Shown here one piece after another: positions 1 to 8,817 of a stretch of 64,000 nt of DNA. Position 1 is the first letter of the stretch. Every line of letters starts with the position of its first letter. The position numbers and the translations under genes are program-made. The DNA is from an uncultured Paracoccus sp. (GTDB taxonomy: Bacteria > Pseudomonadota > Alphaproteobacteria > Rhodobacterales > Rhodobacteraceae). Location: contig NZ_CANMEH010000002.1 of NCBI RefSeq assembly GCF_947496875.1, forward strand, positions 186,001 through 250,000, in the 5' to 3' direction. The notes below the pieces were generated by a model. That model made no database searches. It was not told where the DNA came from and worked only from the letters and a program-made list of their open reading frames with translations.

Positions 1-359
1 TCTGCCGGCTCGATCGCCCGGATCTCTCCCGCAATCCAGCCGAGCCCCGGCGTTTCGCCATGCTCGAAGCCGCGGTCGGCGAGCAGTTGCATGCCAACGC
101 AGATCCCCATGAACGGCACGGCGCGGCGCAGGACTGCGTCGTCCAGCGCCTCTCGCAGGCCGGGCTGGGCATCGAAGGCTGCCCGACAAGCGGGGAATGC
201 GCCGTCGCCCGGCAGCACGATCCGGTCCGCCCGGCGCACCGCGTCCGGATCGGCCGTGACCTCGACACGGTCGACGCCCACCTCGCGGCCCATGCGGGCG
301 AACGCCTTTTCGGCCGAATGCAGGTTGCCGCTGTCATAGTCGATCAGCACCACCCGCAT
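1..359 (-). CDS. hisH: Imidazole glycerol phosphate synthase subunit HisH, partial (3' end beyond left edge)
   Basis: HisH is the glutaminase half of IGP synthase. It releases ammonia from glutamine for HisF in histidine biosynthesis. About 119 N-terminal residues are visible, starting [15 protein letters not shown]. The class I amidotransferase nucleophile elbow GICVGMQLL places the catalytic Cys near residue 87. The catalytic His and Glu lie beyond the window edge. The ATG overlaps the hisB stop by one base (TGATG), so the two genes are probably translationally coupled. No frame break is seen in the visible part. Confidence 0.95.
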   Translation of the reverse strand, partial: MRVVLIDYDSGNLHSAEKAFARMGREVGVDRVEVTADPDAVRRADRIVLPGDGAFPACRAAFDAQPGLREALDDAVLRRAVPFMGICVGMQLLADRGFEHGETPGLGWIAGEIRAIEPA

Positions 360-946
360 CACAGCGCACCTTTTGTCGACGGGACGTCATCGGCGCGGCG
401 GGGGTCCTGTTCCACCGCCTCGCGCAAGGCGCGGGCCACCGCCTTGAAGGCGGCCTCTGCGATGTGGTGCGCATTGATGCCGTGGATCAGGTCCACGTGC
501 AGGGTGATGCCCCCATGGGTCGACAGGGCCTGGAAGAACTCGCGCACCAGTTCGGTGTCGAAGCTGCCGATCTTGGGTGCCGCGAACGGCAGGTTCCACA
601 CCAGATAGGGGCGTCCCGACAGGTCCAGCGCCGCCCGCACCAGCGTATCGTCCATAGGCAGGTGGCAGCTGCCATAGCGGCGGATCCCGCGCTTGTCGCC
701 CAGCGCGCGCGCCAGCGCCTGCCCCAGGGCGATCCCGGTGTCCTCGACGGTGTGATGGTCGTCGATATGCAGGTCACCGGTTGCCGCGATCTCCATGTCG
801 ATCACCGAGTGGCGGGAGAGCTGATCCAGCATGTGATCGAAAAATCCGACCCCTGTCCGGTTGGCGAAGCGGCCGGTCCCATCGAGGTCGATCGTCACCG
901 TGATATCCGTCTCCGCGGTCTGACGGGTCAACGTCGCGCGTCGCAT
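359..946 (-). CDS. hisB: Imidazoleglycerol-phosphate dehydratase HisB
   Basis: HisB dehydrates imidazole glycerol phosphate to imidazole acetol phosphate in histidine biosynthesis. The 195-residue product is the usual length of the monofunctional enzyme, with no HisB-N phosphatase domain. The metal-binding His motifs are visible: [13 protein letters not shown] near residue 35, [16 protein letters not shown] [12 protein letters not shown], and [12 protein letters not shown] near the C-terminus. I chose the ATG at 946 because GGGGA lies five bases upstream; an in-frame ATG at 964 lacks a good site. It overlaps hisH by one base and lies about 75-100 bp downstream of the glycosyltransferase-like gene. 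The phosphatase step is probably done by the separate HisN encoded at about 32 kb. Confidence 0.96.
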   Translation of the reverse strand: MRRATLTRQTAETDITVTIDLDGTGRFANRTGVGFFDHMLDQLSRHSVIDMEIAATGDLHIDDHHTVEDTGIALGQALARALGDKRGIRRYGSCHLPMDDTLVRAALDLSGRPYLVWNLPFAAPKIGSFDTELVREFFQALSTHGGITLHVDLIHGINAHHIAEAAFKAVARALREAVEQDPRRADDVPSTKGAL

Positions 947-1046
947 GGCGGTCCCCATTTGCAAGCTCTGGTCCGCTTACAGGATGGATCAGCCCGGCGG
1001 CAAGCAGGCGCCACGACCGATCAGACGAGCCAGAGCGACGCGGCCT

Positions 1047-2333
1047 TCAGCTTCTGACGGATGACCTGTTCGCGTGACGGCAACCGGGACCGGTCGAACG
1101 CGGGCGGATCAGGTCCCGTCCGTCGCCGCCGACAACCAGCCGATCCCAGGCGGGCCAGCCCGCCATAAGCGCCTGCAACGCCGACAGGCAGGCCAGCGCC
1201 TCGACCACCTCGACCGCGCTGTCGGGCGCCGCGGCATAGAGCAGGGGCAGCTTTCGCCAGTGCCACGCGACCGCGCCGTCCATGCCGGCAAATTCGGGCC
1301 CCGGCCGCCCGCCGCCAAGGCTGTGGATGACCAGGGGCAGGATCACCTGATCCAGCCAGGGCACAAGGGCCTGGGCCGCCAGCGCCTCGCCGGGATCACG
1401 CTGCAGGTCGGTCGCCCAGGTCAGGAAGCGCCGCCCGAACTCCGCCGGATCTGGCCCGCAGAACCAGCCCGCGTTGAAGTAGAGATATCGCTCCCAGTGG
1501 TCCTCGGGCTGGGACAAGTCGAGCGACGTGGCGAGGTCCAGCCCAAACCGGTCATACAGCGCGCTCCAGATTGCATTATAACCCGGGCCGTAAAGCGGCG
1601 GATCGGGCCATGTGCCTTCGCGGCGCATCGATGCGGTCGGGGGGCAACTACCGAGCGGCAGCCGGCCGATCGGCCCGGTGATGACCGTGTCGCTGTCCAG
1701 AAACAGGAACGGTTCGCCGGCGGGCAGCAGCGCCAGTGCCTCAATCTTGTTGCCGTGCGGATAGCTGTGCCCGAACGCGTGCGCATGCAGCGGCACGATC
1801 TCGGCCCCGAAGTCCGTCAAGGCGGCGCGGCCGGCGGCTGTCAGGCGAACATCCCGCCCCTGCCACGCGCCGGTGGGCTGCGGCTCGGCCACGATCAGCC
1901 GGCCCCGGAACCCGGGCGCGTTCCGGCGCAGGCTGGCGGCCAGCAACGCGGCCTCGCGCTCCAGCCGGCCCGCCTGCGCCACTGCGAGGATGTTGAAGAC
2001 GGGCGTGGACTGGCGATCCGCGCGGGCGTGGTCCTGCAGCGTGCGCAACTCACCGCGCGTATGCGCGACGGCAGCACACGCAGCAGCCCCCGATCCTGCC
2101 TCGGTCCGGTCGGCCCGGCGCTCGCGCTCTGCCCGGGCGATCCGGTTCGCGGCACGCCGTGCCGCGCGGTCCGCCCGGTTCCGGGCCTTCCGTGTGGCGC
2201 GCAACGTCGCTGCGTCCTCAGCCGATGGGCCGATGGCCGGTCCGGCTGCACCGCCCCCTTGCGCACCGTGGCCGTGGACCGGCGGATAGTGCGGGACATC
2301 AGAGTTTCGGGAAGCCTCGCGAGGGTCGGTCAT
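1047..2333 (-). CDS. Putative glycosyltransferase-like protein, probable frameshift at 3' end
   Basis: This 428-residue protein resembles the nucleotide-diphospho-sugar transferase (GT-A-like) proteins found in rhodobacteria. The substrate is unknown. Residues 35-90 are an Arg/Ala-rich, probably coiled segment. The core follows, with FLFLDSDTVITG near residue 213 as a candidate DxD metal/sugar-nucleotide motif, then YLYFNAGWFCGPDP and WLDQVILPLVIHSL typical of these folds. The last 15-20 residues (after LIRP) look unlike protein. A +1 shift near 1100 instead gives AFDRSRLPSREQVIRQKL and a stop at 1021, which reads much better, so one C may be missing. The gene starts about 60 bp downstream of tRNA-Tyr on the same strand and may be co-transcribed with it. 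Confidence 0.65.
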   Translation of the reverse strand: MTDPREASRNSDVPHYPPVHGHGAQGGGAAGPAIGPSAEDAATLRATRKARNRADRAARRAANRIARAERERRADRTEAGSGAAACAAVAHTRGELRTLQDHARADRQSTPVFNILAVAQAGRLEREAALLAASLRRNAPGFRGRLIVAEPQPTGAWQGRDVRLTAAGRAALTDFGAEIVPLHAHAFGHSYPHGNKIEALALLPAGEPFLFLDSDTVITGPIGRLPLGSCPPTASMRREGTWPDPPLYGPGYNAIWSALYDRFGLDLATSLDLSQPEDHWERYLYFNAGWFCGPDPAEFGRRFLTWATDLQRDPGEALAAQALVPWLDQVILPLVIHSLGGGRPGPEFAGMDGAVAWHWRKLPLLYAAAPDSAVEVVEALACLSALQALMAGWPAWDRLVVGGDGRDLIRPRSTGPGCRHANRSSVRS

Positions 2334-2392
2334 CTCGGCCTGCGCCTGCGGGGGTGCGTCCTGCCGAGACTTGGGTCACGCGCGGGACGGGA

Positions 2393-2476
2393 TGGTGGGC
2401 GACCCTGGAATCGAACCAGGCATGGGTCTCCCCGGCGGAGTTACAGTCCGCTGCCGCACCTTGCAGCACGTCGCCC
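2393..2476 (-). tRNA. tRNA-Tyr (anticodon GTA), CCA encoded
   Basis: Read on the minus strand, the acceptor arm GGGCGAC (2476-2470) pairs with GTCGCCC (2403-2397), followed by discriminator A and an encoded CCA (2395-2393). The anticodon loop is CTGTAAC, giving GTA for tyrosine. The long variable arm between the anticodon and T arms is the class II structure expected of bacterial tRNA-Tyr. The T arm contains GGTTCGATTCC. It lies between the divergent rlmB gene and the glycosyltransferase-like gene. Confidence 0.95.
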
Positions 2477-2605
2477 GACGCCGGCGGTGATTAGCCCCGC
2501 CATTTAACCCGGTCAAGCGGTTTCAGGACGATCGACAGGGGGACAGGCCCGCGGATGATCCGTTTCGACTTGCACCGCGGCCGCCTGACGCGCAGGAACG
2601 AAGCC

Positions 2606-3511
2606 ATGCAAGATAAGCCACGTTCATCGTCACATCCGTCCCGCCCCGCCGACACGCGGGGCCGCCGCGCGGGAGCGTCAGGCAGCCGGTCCGCCGAGAC
2701 CAGCGGTAGCGACGGCCACCCCCCTCGCAAGCCGACCTGGGTCATTGACAAGGAACGGGCGAAACGGACCGCCATGACGGAACCGGTGTGGTTGTTCGGC
2801 CTGCACGCCGTCCGCGATGCCCTGGCGAACCCGGCACGTGAAAAGCTGCGGCTGGTGCTGACACGCAACGCCGCAGACCGGCTGGCCGAGGACCTGTCCG
2901 CCGCAGCCATCGCCCCCGAGATCGTCGATGCGCGCAGCTTTGCAAAGGTCGTCCCGCTGGCCCCGGACAGCGTCCACCAGGGCGCGGCGCTGGAGGTCCG
3001 GCCGCTGGCTTGGGGCCGTCTGGAGGACGTGGCGCTTGCGCCTCGTCCGGGACGCCCCCTCGTCGTGGCGCTGGACCGGGTCACGGACCCGCACAATGTA
3101 GGGGCCATCCTGCGCTCGGCCGAGGTGTTCGGCGCGCAGGCGGTCGTCGCCCCCGCACGGCACAGCGCCCCGGAAACCGGCGCGCTCGCCAAGTCGGCAT
3201 CGGGCGCGCTGGAACGTCAGCCCTACCTGCGGGTGACGAACCTGTCCGATGCGCTGGACCGGCTGAGGTCGCTCGGCTTCGTCCTGGTCGGTCTGGATGG
3301 AACCGGCGACCGGACCTTGCCGGATTTGCTGGGCGCCCTGCCCGGCGCGCCGATCTGCCTCGTGCTGGGGGCCGAGGGTCCCGGAATGCGGGACAAGACC
3401 GTCGCCACGTGCGATCACGTCGTCCGCATCCCGTCGGCGTCCGATTTCGGATCGCTGAACGTGTCCAACGCGGCGGCGGTCGCGCTGTTCGCCGCGCGTC
3501 AGGCTGACTGA
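2606..3511 (+). CDS. rlmB: 23S rRNA (guanosine-2'-O-)-methyltransferase RlmB (TrmH/SpoU family)
   Basis: This SPOUT methyltransferase probably methylates the 2'-O of G2251 in 23S rRNA using SAM. The first 55 residues are a basic, low-complexity extension. The substrate-binding domain starts at WLFGLHAVRDAL. The SpoU_methylase domain follows with DRVTDPHNVGAILRSAEVFG (motif 1), LVLGAEGPGMR (motif 2) and IPSASDFGSLNVSNAAAV (motif 3, SAM knot). The ATG at 2606 has CAGGAA ten bases upstream; an in-frame start at 2555 is less likely. The gene is divergent from tRNA-Tyr. Another TrmH-family target cannot be excluded, but the GLHAVxDAL N-terminal domain favours RlmB. Confidence 0.9.
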   Translation: MQDKPRSSSHPSRPADTRGRRAGASGSRSAETSGSDGHPPRKPTWVIDKERAKRTAMTEPVWLFGLHAVRDALANPAREKLRLVLTRNAADRLAEDLSAAAIAPEIVDARSFAKVVPLAPDSVHQGAALEVRPLAWGRLEDVALAPRPGRPLVVALDRVTDPHNVGAILRSAEVFGAQAVVAPARHSAPETGALAKSASGALERQPYLRVTNLSDALDRLRSLGFVLVGLDGTGDRTLPDLLGALPGAPICLVLGAEGPGMRDKTVATCDHVVRIPSASDFGSLNVSNAAAVALFAARQAD

Positions 3512-3608
3512 CGGCAGCCGATCACCGGCCGCCCCCGGACGTTCACATGCGCGCGCGTCACGGCAGTTTCGATTGAGGTTGCAGCACACTGGTGGCACAC
3601 CCGCTGCG

Positions 3609-4049
3609 ATGATCCCCTTGTTGCACCCCTTGCTCCGGCTGCCTCACCTGCTGTGGGTTGCTGCCGCGGCACTGACGCTGGCCGCCCTGCCCACGCCGTC
3701 CGTTGCCCAGAACTGGGCGGTCGGCGGGCTGGACGCCGTTGAACTGTTCAGCAGCGGTCGCCCTATCGCCGGACGCAGTGACCTGGGCACGGTCTGGAAA
3801 GGGCGGACGTGGCTGTTCGCGTCCGAACCGAACCGCAGCGCGTTTGAGGCCAATCCGCGCCGGTTTGCGCCTGCACTCGGGGGTCTGTGCCCCGCCTCGC
3901 TGGCCGAGGGGGCGCGTGTGCCCGGCCGGCCAGAGCTTGCGGTGGTGATCGGCGGGCGCATGTACCTGCCATCCTCGGTCCGGCATCGCAGCATCCTGCT
4001 GGCCGACCCTGACGGCGTTCTCGCCGCTGCACGGGCTGCGGCGCGCTGA
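3609..4049 (+). CDS. Secreted YHS-domain protein
   Basis: The product is 146 residues with a signal peptide (hydrophobic residues about 8-33, ending SVAQ, a probable signal peptidase I site). The mature part resembles the YHS/TRASH fold found in small periplasmic metal-related proteins, with GRPIAGRSDLGTVWKGRTW followed by FASEPNRSAFEANPRRFAP and GLCPASLAEG. The classical metal-binding Cys pair is only partly present, one Cys in GLCPASL. The ATG at 3609 begins directly at the signal peptide; its ribosome site is weak, and an in-frame TTG at 3573 is an alternative. Its function is unknown. It stands alone between rlmB and a terminator-bearing intergenic region. Confidence 0.65.
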   Translation: MIPLLHPLLRLPHLLWVAAAALTLAALPTPSVAQNWAVGGLDAVELFSSGRPIAGRSDLGTVWKGRTWLFASEPNRSAFEANPRRFAPALGGLCPASLAEGARVPGRPELAVVIGGRMYLPSSVRHRSILLADPDGVLAAARAAAR

Positions 4050-4140
4050 ACGGCCGCGCTCTCCTTGCACGGCAGCGTGAGCGGTTGTCACGACCCCGTT
4101 ACGGGACTGGAACCAAAGGCGCACAAGGCGCATTTATATC

Positions 4141-4235
4141 GTGAACATGACCACGGAACGGTCGTGTTCGGATCACTGTCCCTCGTTCCGCGACTTGCGC
4201 CCGGTCTGCTCTGTCAGAACCGGGCGCTTTTTATT
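4141..4235 (+). ncRNA. Candidate small RNA or untranslated leader with two stem-loops
   Basis: Two consecutive hairpins lie in the gap between the YHS gene and the CoA-binding gene. The first pairs GAACATGACC (4143-4152) with GGTCGTGTTC (4160-4169) around a 7-base loop, with one G-U pair. The second is an intrinsic terminator (4197-4235). An AT-rich TTTATATC just upstream (4133-4140) could be a -10 element, but no good -35 is seen; GGAACC at 4109 is a weak possibility. An 11-base palindrome (CCCGT-T-ACGGG, 4095-4105) lies further upstream. The arrangement is typical of a roughly 95-nt trans-acting sRNA. A 3' UTR of the YHS gene would look the same. No known family was recognised. Confidence 0.35.
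4197..4235 (+). terminator. Intrinsic terminator before the CoA-binding protein gene
   Basis: A perfect 9-bp stem GCGCCCGGT/ACCGGGCGC (4197-4205 and 4219-4227) is followed directly by TTTTTATT. This is the strongest canonical Rho-independent terminator in the window. It lies 148 bp after the YHS stop and 47 bp before the next start, so it ends either that transcript or a separate small RNA. Confidence 0.85.
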
Positions 4236-4281
4236 AGGGTGCTGCCCAGAGTCGTTCCCCAGGTCAACCCAGGAGCTTGCT

Positions 4282-4695
4282 GTGACCACGCGCGCAGAGA
4301 TCGATCGAATCGCTGAAGAAACAAAGGTGATTGCCGTTGTGGGACTGTCGCCCAAGCCGGACCGGCCCAGCCACGGCGTCGCGCGCTTCCTTCAGTCCCG
4401 CGGGCACCGGATCATTCCCGTCAACCCGGGGCATGCGGGTCAGGAAATCCTCGGCGAGACGGTCTATGCCAGCCTGGGCGAGGTTCCGAATGCCGACCAG
4501 GTCGACATGATCGACATCTTCAGGCAGTCCGATGCGGTTCCGGCCATCGTCGACGAAGCCCTGGAGGTTCTGCCGAATCTCCGCACGGTCTGGATGCAGA
4601 TCGGCGTCCAGCACGCCGACGCCGCGGCCAAGGCCGAGGCGGCCGGCAAGACCGTCGTTCAGAACATGTGCCCCAAGATCGAGTTCCCGCGCTGA
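4282..4695 (+). CDS. CoA-binding protein (YccU family)
   Basis: This is a 137-residue single-domain CoA_binding protein with a Rossmann-like fold related to succinyl-CoA synthetase alpha. Visible motifs are VIAVVGLSPKPDRPSHGVARF near residue 15, IIPVNPGHAGQEILGETVY, and VWMQIGVQHADAAAKAEAAG followed by NMCPKIE, all standard for YccU/YneT proteins. The start is GTG at 4282, set by AGGAG at 4271-4275. It begins after a strong terminator, so it has its own promoter or depends on read-through. In related bacteria it often sits beside an O-acetylhomoserine sulfhydrylase gene; here leuA follows, 257 bp downstream. The exact role is unknown. Confidence 0.88.
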   Translation: MTTRAEIDRIAEETKVIAVVGLSPKPDRPSHGVARFLQSRGHRIIPVNPGHAGQEILGETVYASLGEVPNADQVDMIDIFRQSDAVPAIVDEALEVLPNLRTVWMQIGVQHADAAAKAEAAGKTVVQNMCPKIEFPR

Positions 4696-4763
4696 TCGCC
4701 GCCGACACTGGGGGGCACGCGCACCCGTTCGGCCGTTCCCCCTTTCAATCGTGTGTCTGCACG

Positions 4764-4910
4764 TTATAGTTCCGGCATGACCCGGATGCGATACATCGCC
4801 ACGACCAGGATCGCGCAGCCCCGTTCGCGGCTGGACGTGAGCCTCCGCGGTCTGCTGCTTCTTACGCTGCGCTGAGCGGGTCCCCGGGCCACCGCTCAGC
4901 TGGTCAGCGC
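4764..4910 (+). promoter_or_regulatory. leu leader/attenuator region upstream of leuA
   Basis: The region holds a -10-like TTATAG (4764-4769) seven bases before the leader ATG, a leader peptide with four consecutive Leu codons, and mutually exclusive stem options. GCTGAGCGG (4871-4879) pairs perfectly with CCGCTCAGC (4892-4900) over the leader stop codon. Alternatively GCGCTGA (4869-4875) pairs with TCAGCGC (4904-4910). This is the expected architecture of leucine-responsive attenuation. No U-run follows either stem, so termination may be Rho-dependent, or control may act on leuA translation. Confidence 0.7.
4777..4875 (+). CDS. Leucine leader peptide (32 aa)
   Basis: The short frame encodes MTRMRYIATTRIAQPRSRLD, then VSLRGLLLLTLR. 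Four Leu codons in a row (4852-4863), plus another at 4867, lie just before the stop, as in leu attenuators. Ribosome stalling at these codons under leucine starvation would change the folding of the hairpin that overlaps the stop. There is no purine-rich ribosome site before the ATG, and a -10-like TTATAG ends seven bases upstream. Transcription may therefore start at the ATG, as reported for the leaderless trpL of Sinorhizobium. The peptide itself probably has no enzymatic role. Confidence 0.72.
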   Translation: MTRMRYIATTRIAQPRSRLDVSLRGLLLLTLR

Positions 4911-4952
4911 CCGGACACCCGACAAGCAGACACATGACCAAGGCAGCAGCAC

Positions 4953-6518
4953 ATGACCGACACCAACCGGGTTTTCATCTTTGACACGACCCTGCGCGAT
5001 GGCGAACAGTCGCCGGGCGCCACGATGTCCCATGCCGAAAAGCTCGAGATCGCCCAGATGCTGGACGAGATGGGCGTGGACATCATCGAGGCCGGTTTTC
5101 CGATCGCATCCGAGGGCGACTTTGCGGCCGTCAGCGAAATCGCCAGGCAGGCGCAGAATGCCGTCATCTGCGGTCTGGCGCGGGCCCAACTGCCCGACAT
5201 CGATCGTGCCTGGGAAGCGGTGAAGCACGCCCGGCGGCCCCGCATCCACACCTTCATCGGCACGTCGCCGCTGCACCGCGCCATTCCCAATCTCGACATG
5301 GACCAGATGGCCGACCGCATCCACGAGACCGTCACCCACGCCCGCAACCTGTGCGAGGATGTGCAGTGGTCCCCGATGGACGCCACCCGCACGGAACACG
5401 ACTATCTGTGCCGCGTCGTCGAGATCGCGATCAAGGCGGGGGCAACCACGATCAACATCCCCGACACCGTCGGCTACACCGCGCCGCGCGAATCCGCCGA
5501 CCTGATCCGCATGCTGCTGACCCGCGTTCCGGGCGCCGACAAGGTGGTGTTCGCGACCCACTGCCACAACGATCTGGGCATGGCGACCGCCAACAGCCTG
5601 GCCGCGGTCGAGGCCGGCGCACGGCAGATCGAGTGCACCATCAACGGACTGGGGGAACGTGCCGGCAACACCGCGCTGGAAGAGGTCGTGATGGCGCTGA
5701 AGGTGCGCCACGACATCATGCCGTACACGACCGCGATCGATACTACCAAGATCATCGGCCTGTCCCGGCGGGTCAGCCAGGTGTCCGGTTTTCCCGTGCA
5801 GTTCAACAAGGCCATCGTCGGCAAGAACGCGTTCCTGCACGAATCGGGCATCCACCAGGATGGCGTGCTGAAGAATGTCGAGACGTTCGAGATCATGAAG
5901 CCCGCGGACATCGGCCTGAACGAAGCCAACATCGCGATGGGCAAGCATTCCGGCCGCGCGGCGCTGCGCGCCAAGCTGAAGGATCTCGGCTATGAGCTGG
6001 GCGACAACCAGCTGAAGGACATCTTCGTCCGCTTCAAGACCCTCGCCGATCGCAAGAAGGAAGTGTTCGACGAGGACCTGGTCGCACTGATGCAGGACAG
6101 CACCGCCAACACGGACAGCGACCACCTGCAGGTCCGCAAGCTGCGCGTCGTCTGCGGGGGCGGCGAGCCGGCGATCGCCAACCTGACGATGAGCGTGGGC
6201 GATGAGGAGAAGACCGTCGAGCGGCAAGGGGACGGACCCGTCGACGCCGCATTCGCCTGCGTCAACGCCCTGTTCGATCACAGCGCCACGCTGCAGCTCT
6301 ATCAGGTGCACGCTGTCACCGAGGGGACCGATGCGCAGGCGACGGTCAGTGTTCGGCTTGAGGAGGATGGGCGGATCGCCACCGGCCAAGCGGCGGACAC
6401 CGACACGATCCTGGCCAGTGTAAAGGCGTATGTGGGGGCGCTGAACCGACTGCTGGTGCGACGACAGAAAACCGCGCCGGACAGCGACAGCAAGACGGTG
6501 AGCATGTATTCGCACTGA
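4953..6518 (+). CDS. leuA: 2-isopropylmalate synthase LeuA
   Basis: LeuA condenses acetyl-CoA with 2-ketoisovalerate, the committed step of leucine biosynthesis. The 521-residue length fits the family. The HMGL-like TIM barrel starts with FDTTLRDGEQSPGATMS at residues 10-26. The metal-binding HCHNDLGMATANS motif lies near residue 205 and GLGERAGNTALEEVV near 232. The C-terminal LeuA_dimer domain (about residues 385-505), which carries leucine feedback inhibition, is intact. Expression is probably controlled by the leader peptide and hairpin at 4777-4900. A hairpin at 6523-6549 follows the stop. Confidence 0.97.
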   Translation: MTDTNRVFIFDTTLRDGEQSPGATMSHAEKLEIAQMLDEMGVDIIEAGFPIASEGDFAAVSEIARQAQNAVICGLARAQLPDIDRAWEAVKHARRPRIHTFIGTSPLHRAIPNLDMDQMADRIHETVTHARNLCEDVQWSPMDATRTEHDYLCRVVEIAIKAGATTINIPDTVGYTAPRESADLIRMLLTRVPGADKVVFATHCHNDLGMATANSLAAVEAGARQIECTINGLGERAGNTALEEVVMALKVRHDIMPYTTAIDTTKIIGLSRRVSQVSGFPVQFNKAIVGKNAFLHESGIHQDGVLKNVETFEIMKPADIGLNEANIAMGKHSGRAALRAKLKDLGYELGDNQLKDIFVRFKTLADRKKEVFDEDLVALMQDSTANTDSDHLQVRKLRVVCGGGEPAIANLTMSVGDEEKTVERQGDGPVDAAFACVNALFDHSATLQLYQVHAVTEGTDAQATVSVRLEEDGRIATGQAADTDTILASVKAYVGALNRLLVRRQKTAPDSDSKTVSMYSH

Positions 6519-6522
6519 GATT

Positions 6523-6555
6523 TGGCCCGACCGTGCTGCGGTCGGGCCAGCCTTT
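6523..6555 (+). terminator. Probable terminator after leuA
   Basis: TGGCCCGACCG (6523-6533) and CGGTCGGGCCA (6539-6549) form a perfect 11-bp stem with a 5-base loop, five bases after the leuA stop. The T-tract is weak (GCCTTTGATC). It separates leuA from the mre operon, whose start is 235 bp further on. Confidence 0.65.
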
Positions 6556-6678
6556 GATCGTGGCAAAAGCGACCGGGACCCGCGACCACGGCAATGATGT
6601 CTGTTCGTGGTGTCGAACAATCATCGCGTGTGCCGGGTGGCTGATTAACCTTTCCTGTTTCACGGGTGGGACGTATAG

Positions 6679-7824
<1,146 letters not shown>

Positions 7825-7834
7825 GGTTTCGGCC

Positions 7835-8806
7835 GTGGCGCGCAAGGGCTATGACTTCGCCGCCCCCGTCCGCCGCGTCCTGGTTGCGGTGCTGGTGCTG
7901 GTGCTGGTCGGACTGTTCCTGTTCTGGCGCATCGACGGGCCGAGGGCGGAACGGATGCGGGCGATGTTCATCGACCGGTTCGTCCCCGGGTTCGAATGGG
8001 CGTTGCGGCCGGTCACCCAGGTCACCCAGATGGTCGCGGGGCTGCAGTCCTATGCCCGCATCTATGAACAGAACCAGGAGCTGCGCCGCGAGCTGCAGCG
8101 GATGTCGGCCTGGAAGGAAGCGGCGGTCCAGCTCGAACAGGAAAATGCCAAGCTGCTGGCCCAGAACAACGTGCGCATCGACCCGGCCCTGACCAGCGTG
8201 TCCGGGGTTGTGATGACCGATAGCGGCACCGCCTTTCGCCAGTCGGTGCTGCTGAATGTCGGGGCGCGGGACGGTATCGTCGAGGGGTGGGCGACGATGG
8301 ACGGGCTGGGGCTGGTCGGCCGGATTTCCGGTGTGGGCGAGACCACCAGTCGCGTCATGCTGCTAACCGATCCGAGTTCACGCCTGCCGGTCACGGTGCA
8401 GCCGTCCGGCCAGCGGGCGCTGCTGACCGGGGACAACACGCAACTGCCGCATCTGGATTTCATCGAAAGCGCCGATGACGTGCGTCCTGGGGACCGCATC
8501 ATCAGTTCGGGTGATGGGGGCGTGTTTCCGTCCGGTTTGCTGGTGGGTCAGGCGGTGCTTGCCTCGGACGGACGGATGCGGGTCCGCATGGCCGCCGATT
8601 ACGGCAGGCTGGAGTTCCTGCGCGTGCTGCGCAGCCACCCCGCCGAGCAGCTGCTGGACGCCGGCACCCTGATTCCCCCGCCTCGTGACGATTTCATCGG
8701 CCCGGCGCTGCCCCGCCGGCAGCTTGCCGCGGATGCCGCTTCGGCCCCCGGGCAGCCCCCGGCTGGTGGCTCGGCTGGCAGCGATTCCGTTCGCGGCGAC
8801 AACTGA
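7835..8806 (+). CDS. mreC: Rod shape-determining protein MreC
   Basis: MreC is a bitopic inner-membrane protein that links MreB and MreD to the periplasmic synthases. The 323-residue product has an N-terminal transmembrane helix (VLVAVLVLVLVGLFLFWRI, about residues 15-33). A coiled-coil segment (about 80-112, IYEQNQELRRELQRM) and the two-lobed beta-barrel MreC domain up to residue 270 follow. A Pro/Ala-rich tail ends the protein. The start is GTG at 7835 with GAGG eight bases upstream. It begins 10 bp after mreB. Confidence 0.93.
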   Translation: MARKGYDFAAPVRRVLVAVLVLVLVGLFLFWRIDGPRAERMRAMFIDRFVPGFEWALRPVTQVTQMVAGLQSYARIYEQNQELRRELQRMSAWKEAAVQLEQENAKLLAQNNVRIDPALTSVSGVVMTDSGTAFRQSVLLNVGARDGIVEGWATMDGLGLVGRISGVGETTSRVMLLTDPSSRLPVTVQPSGQRALLTGDNTQLPHLDFIESADDVRPGDRIISSGDGGVFPSGLLVGQAVLASDGRMRVRMAADYGRLEFLRVLRSHPAEQLLDAGTLIPPPRDDFIGPALPRRQLAADAASAPGQPPAGGSAGSDSVRGDN

Positions 8807-8817
8807 TCGACGCTGCG

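Noticed and set aside
4050..4281. SAM-type riboswitch before the CoA-binding protein gene
   Set aside because: The gene often sits near methionine genes, but no SAM-II or SAM/SAH core was seen, and the gap holds a plain terminator instead.
4896..6620. 574-codon frame on the strand opposite leuA, and similar long antisense frames (for example 51609-53426 opposite lepA)
   Set aside because: They mirror intact conserved genes, have the Arg/Gly/His-rich composition of GC-rich shadow frames and show no domain.
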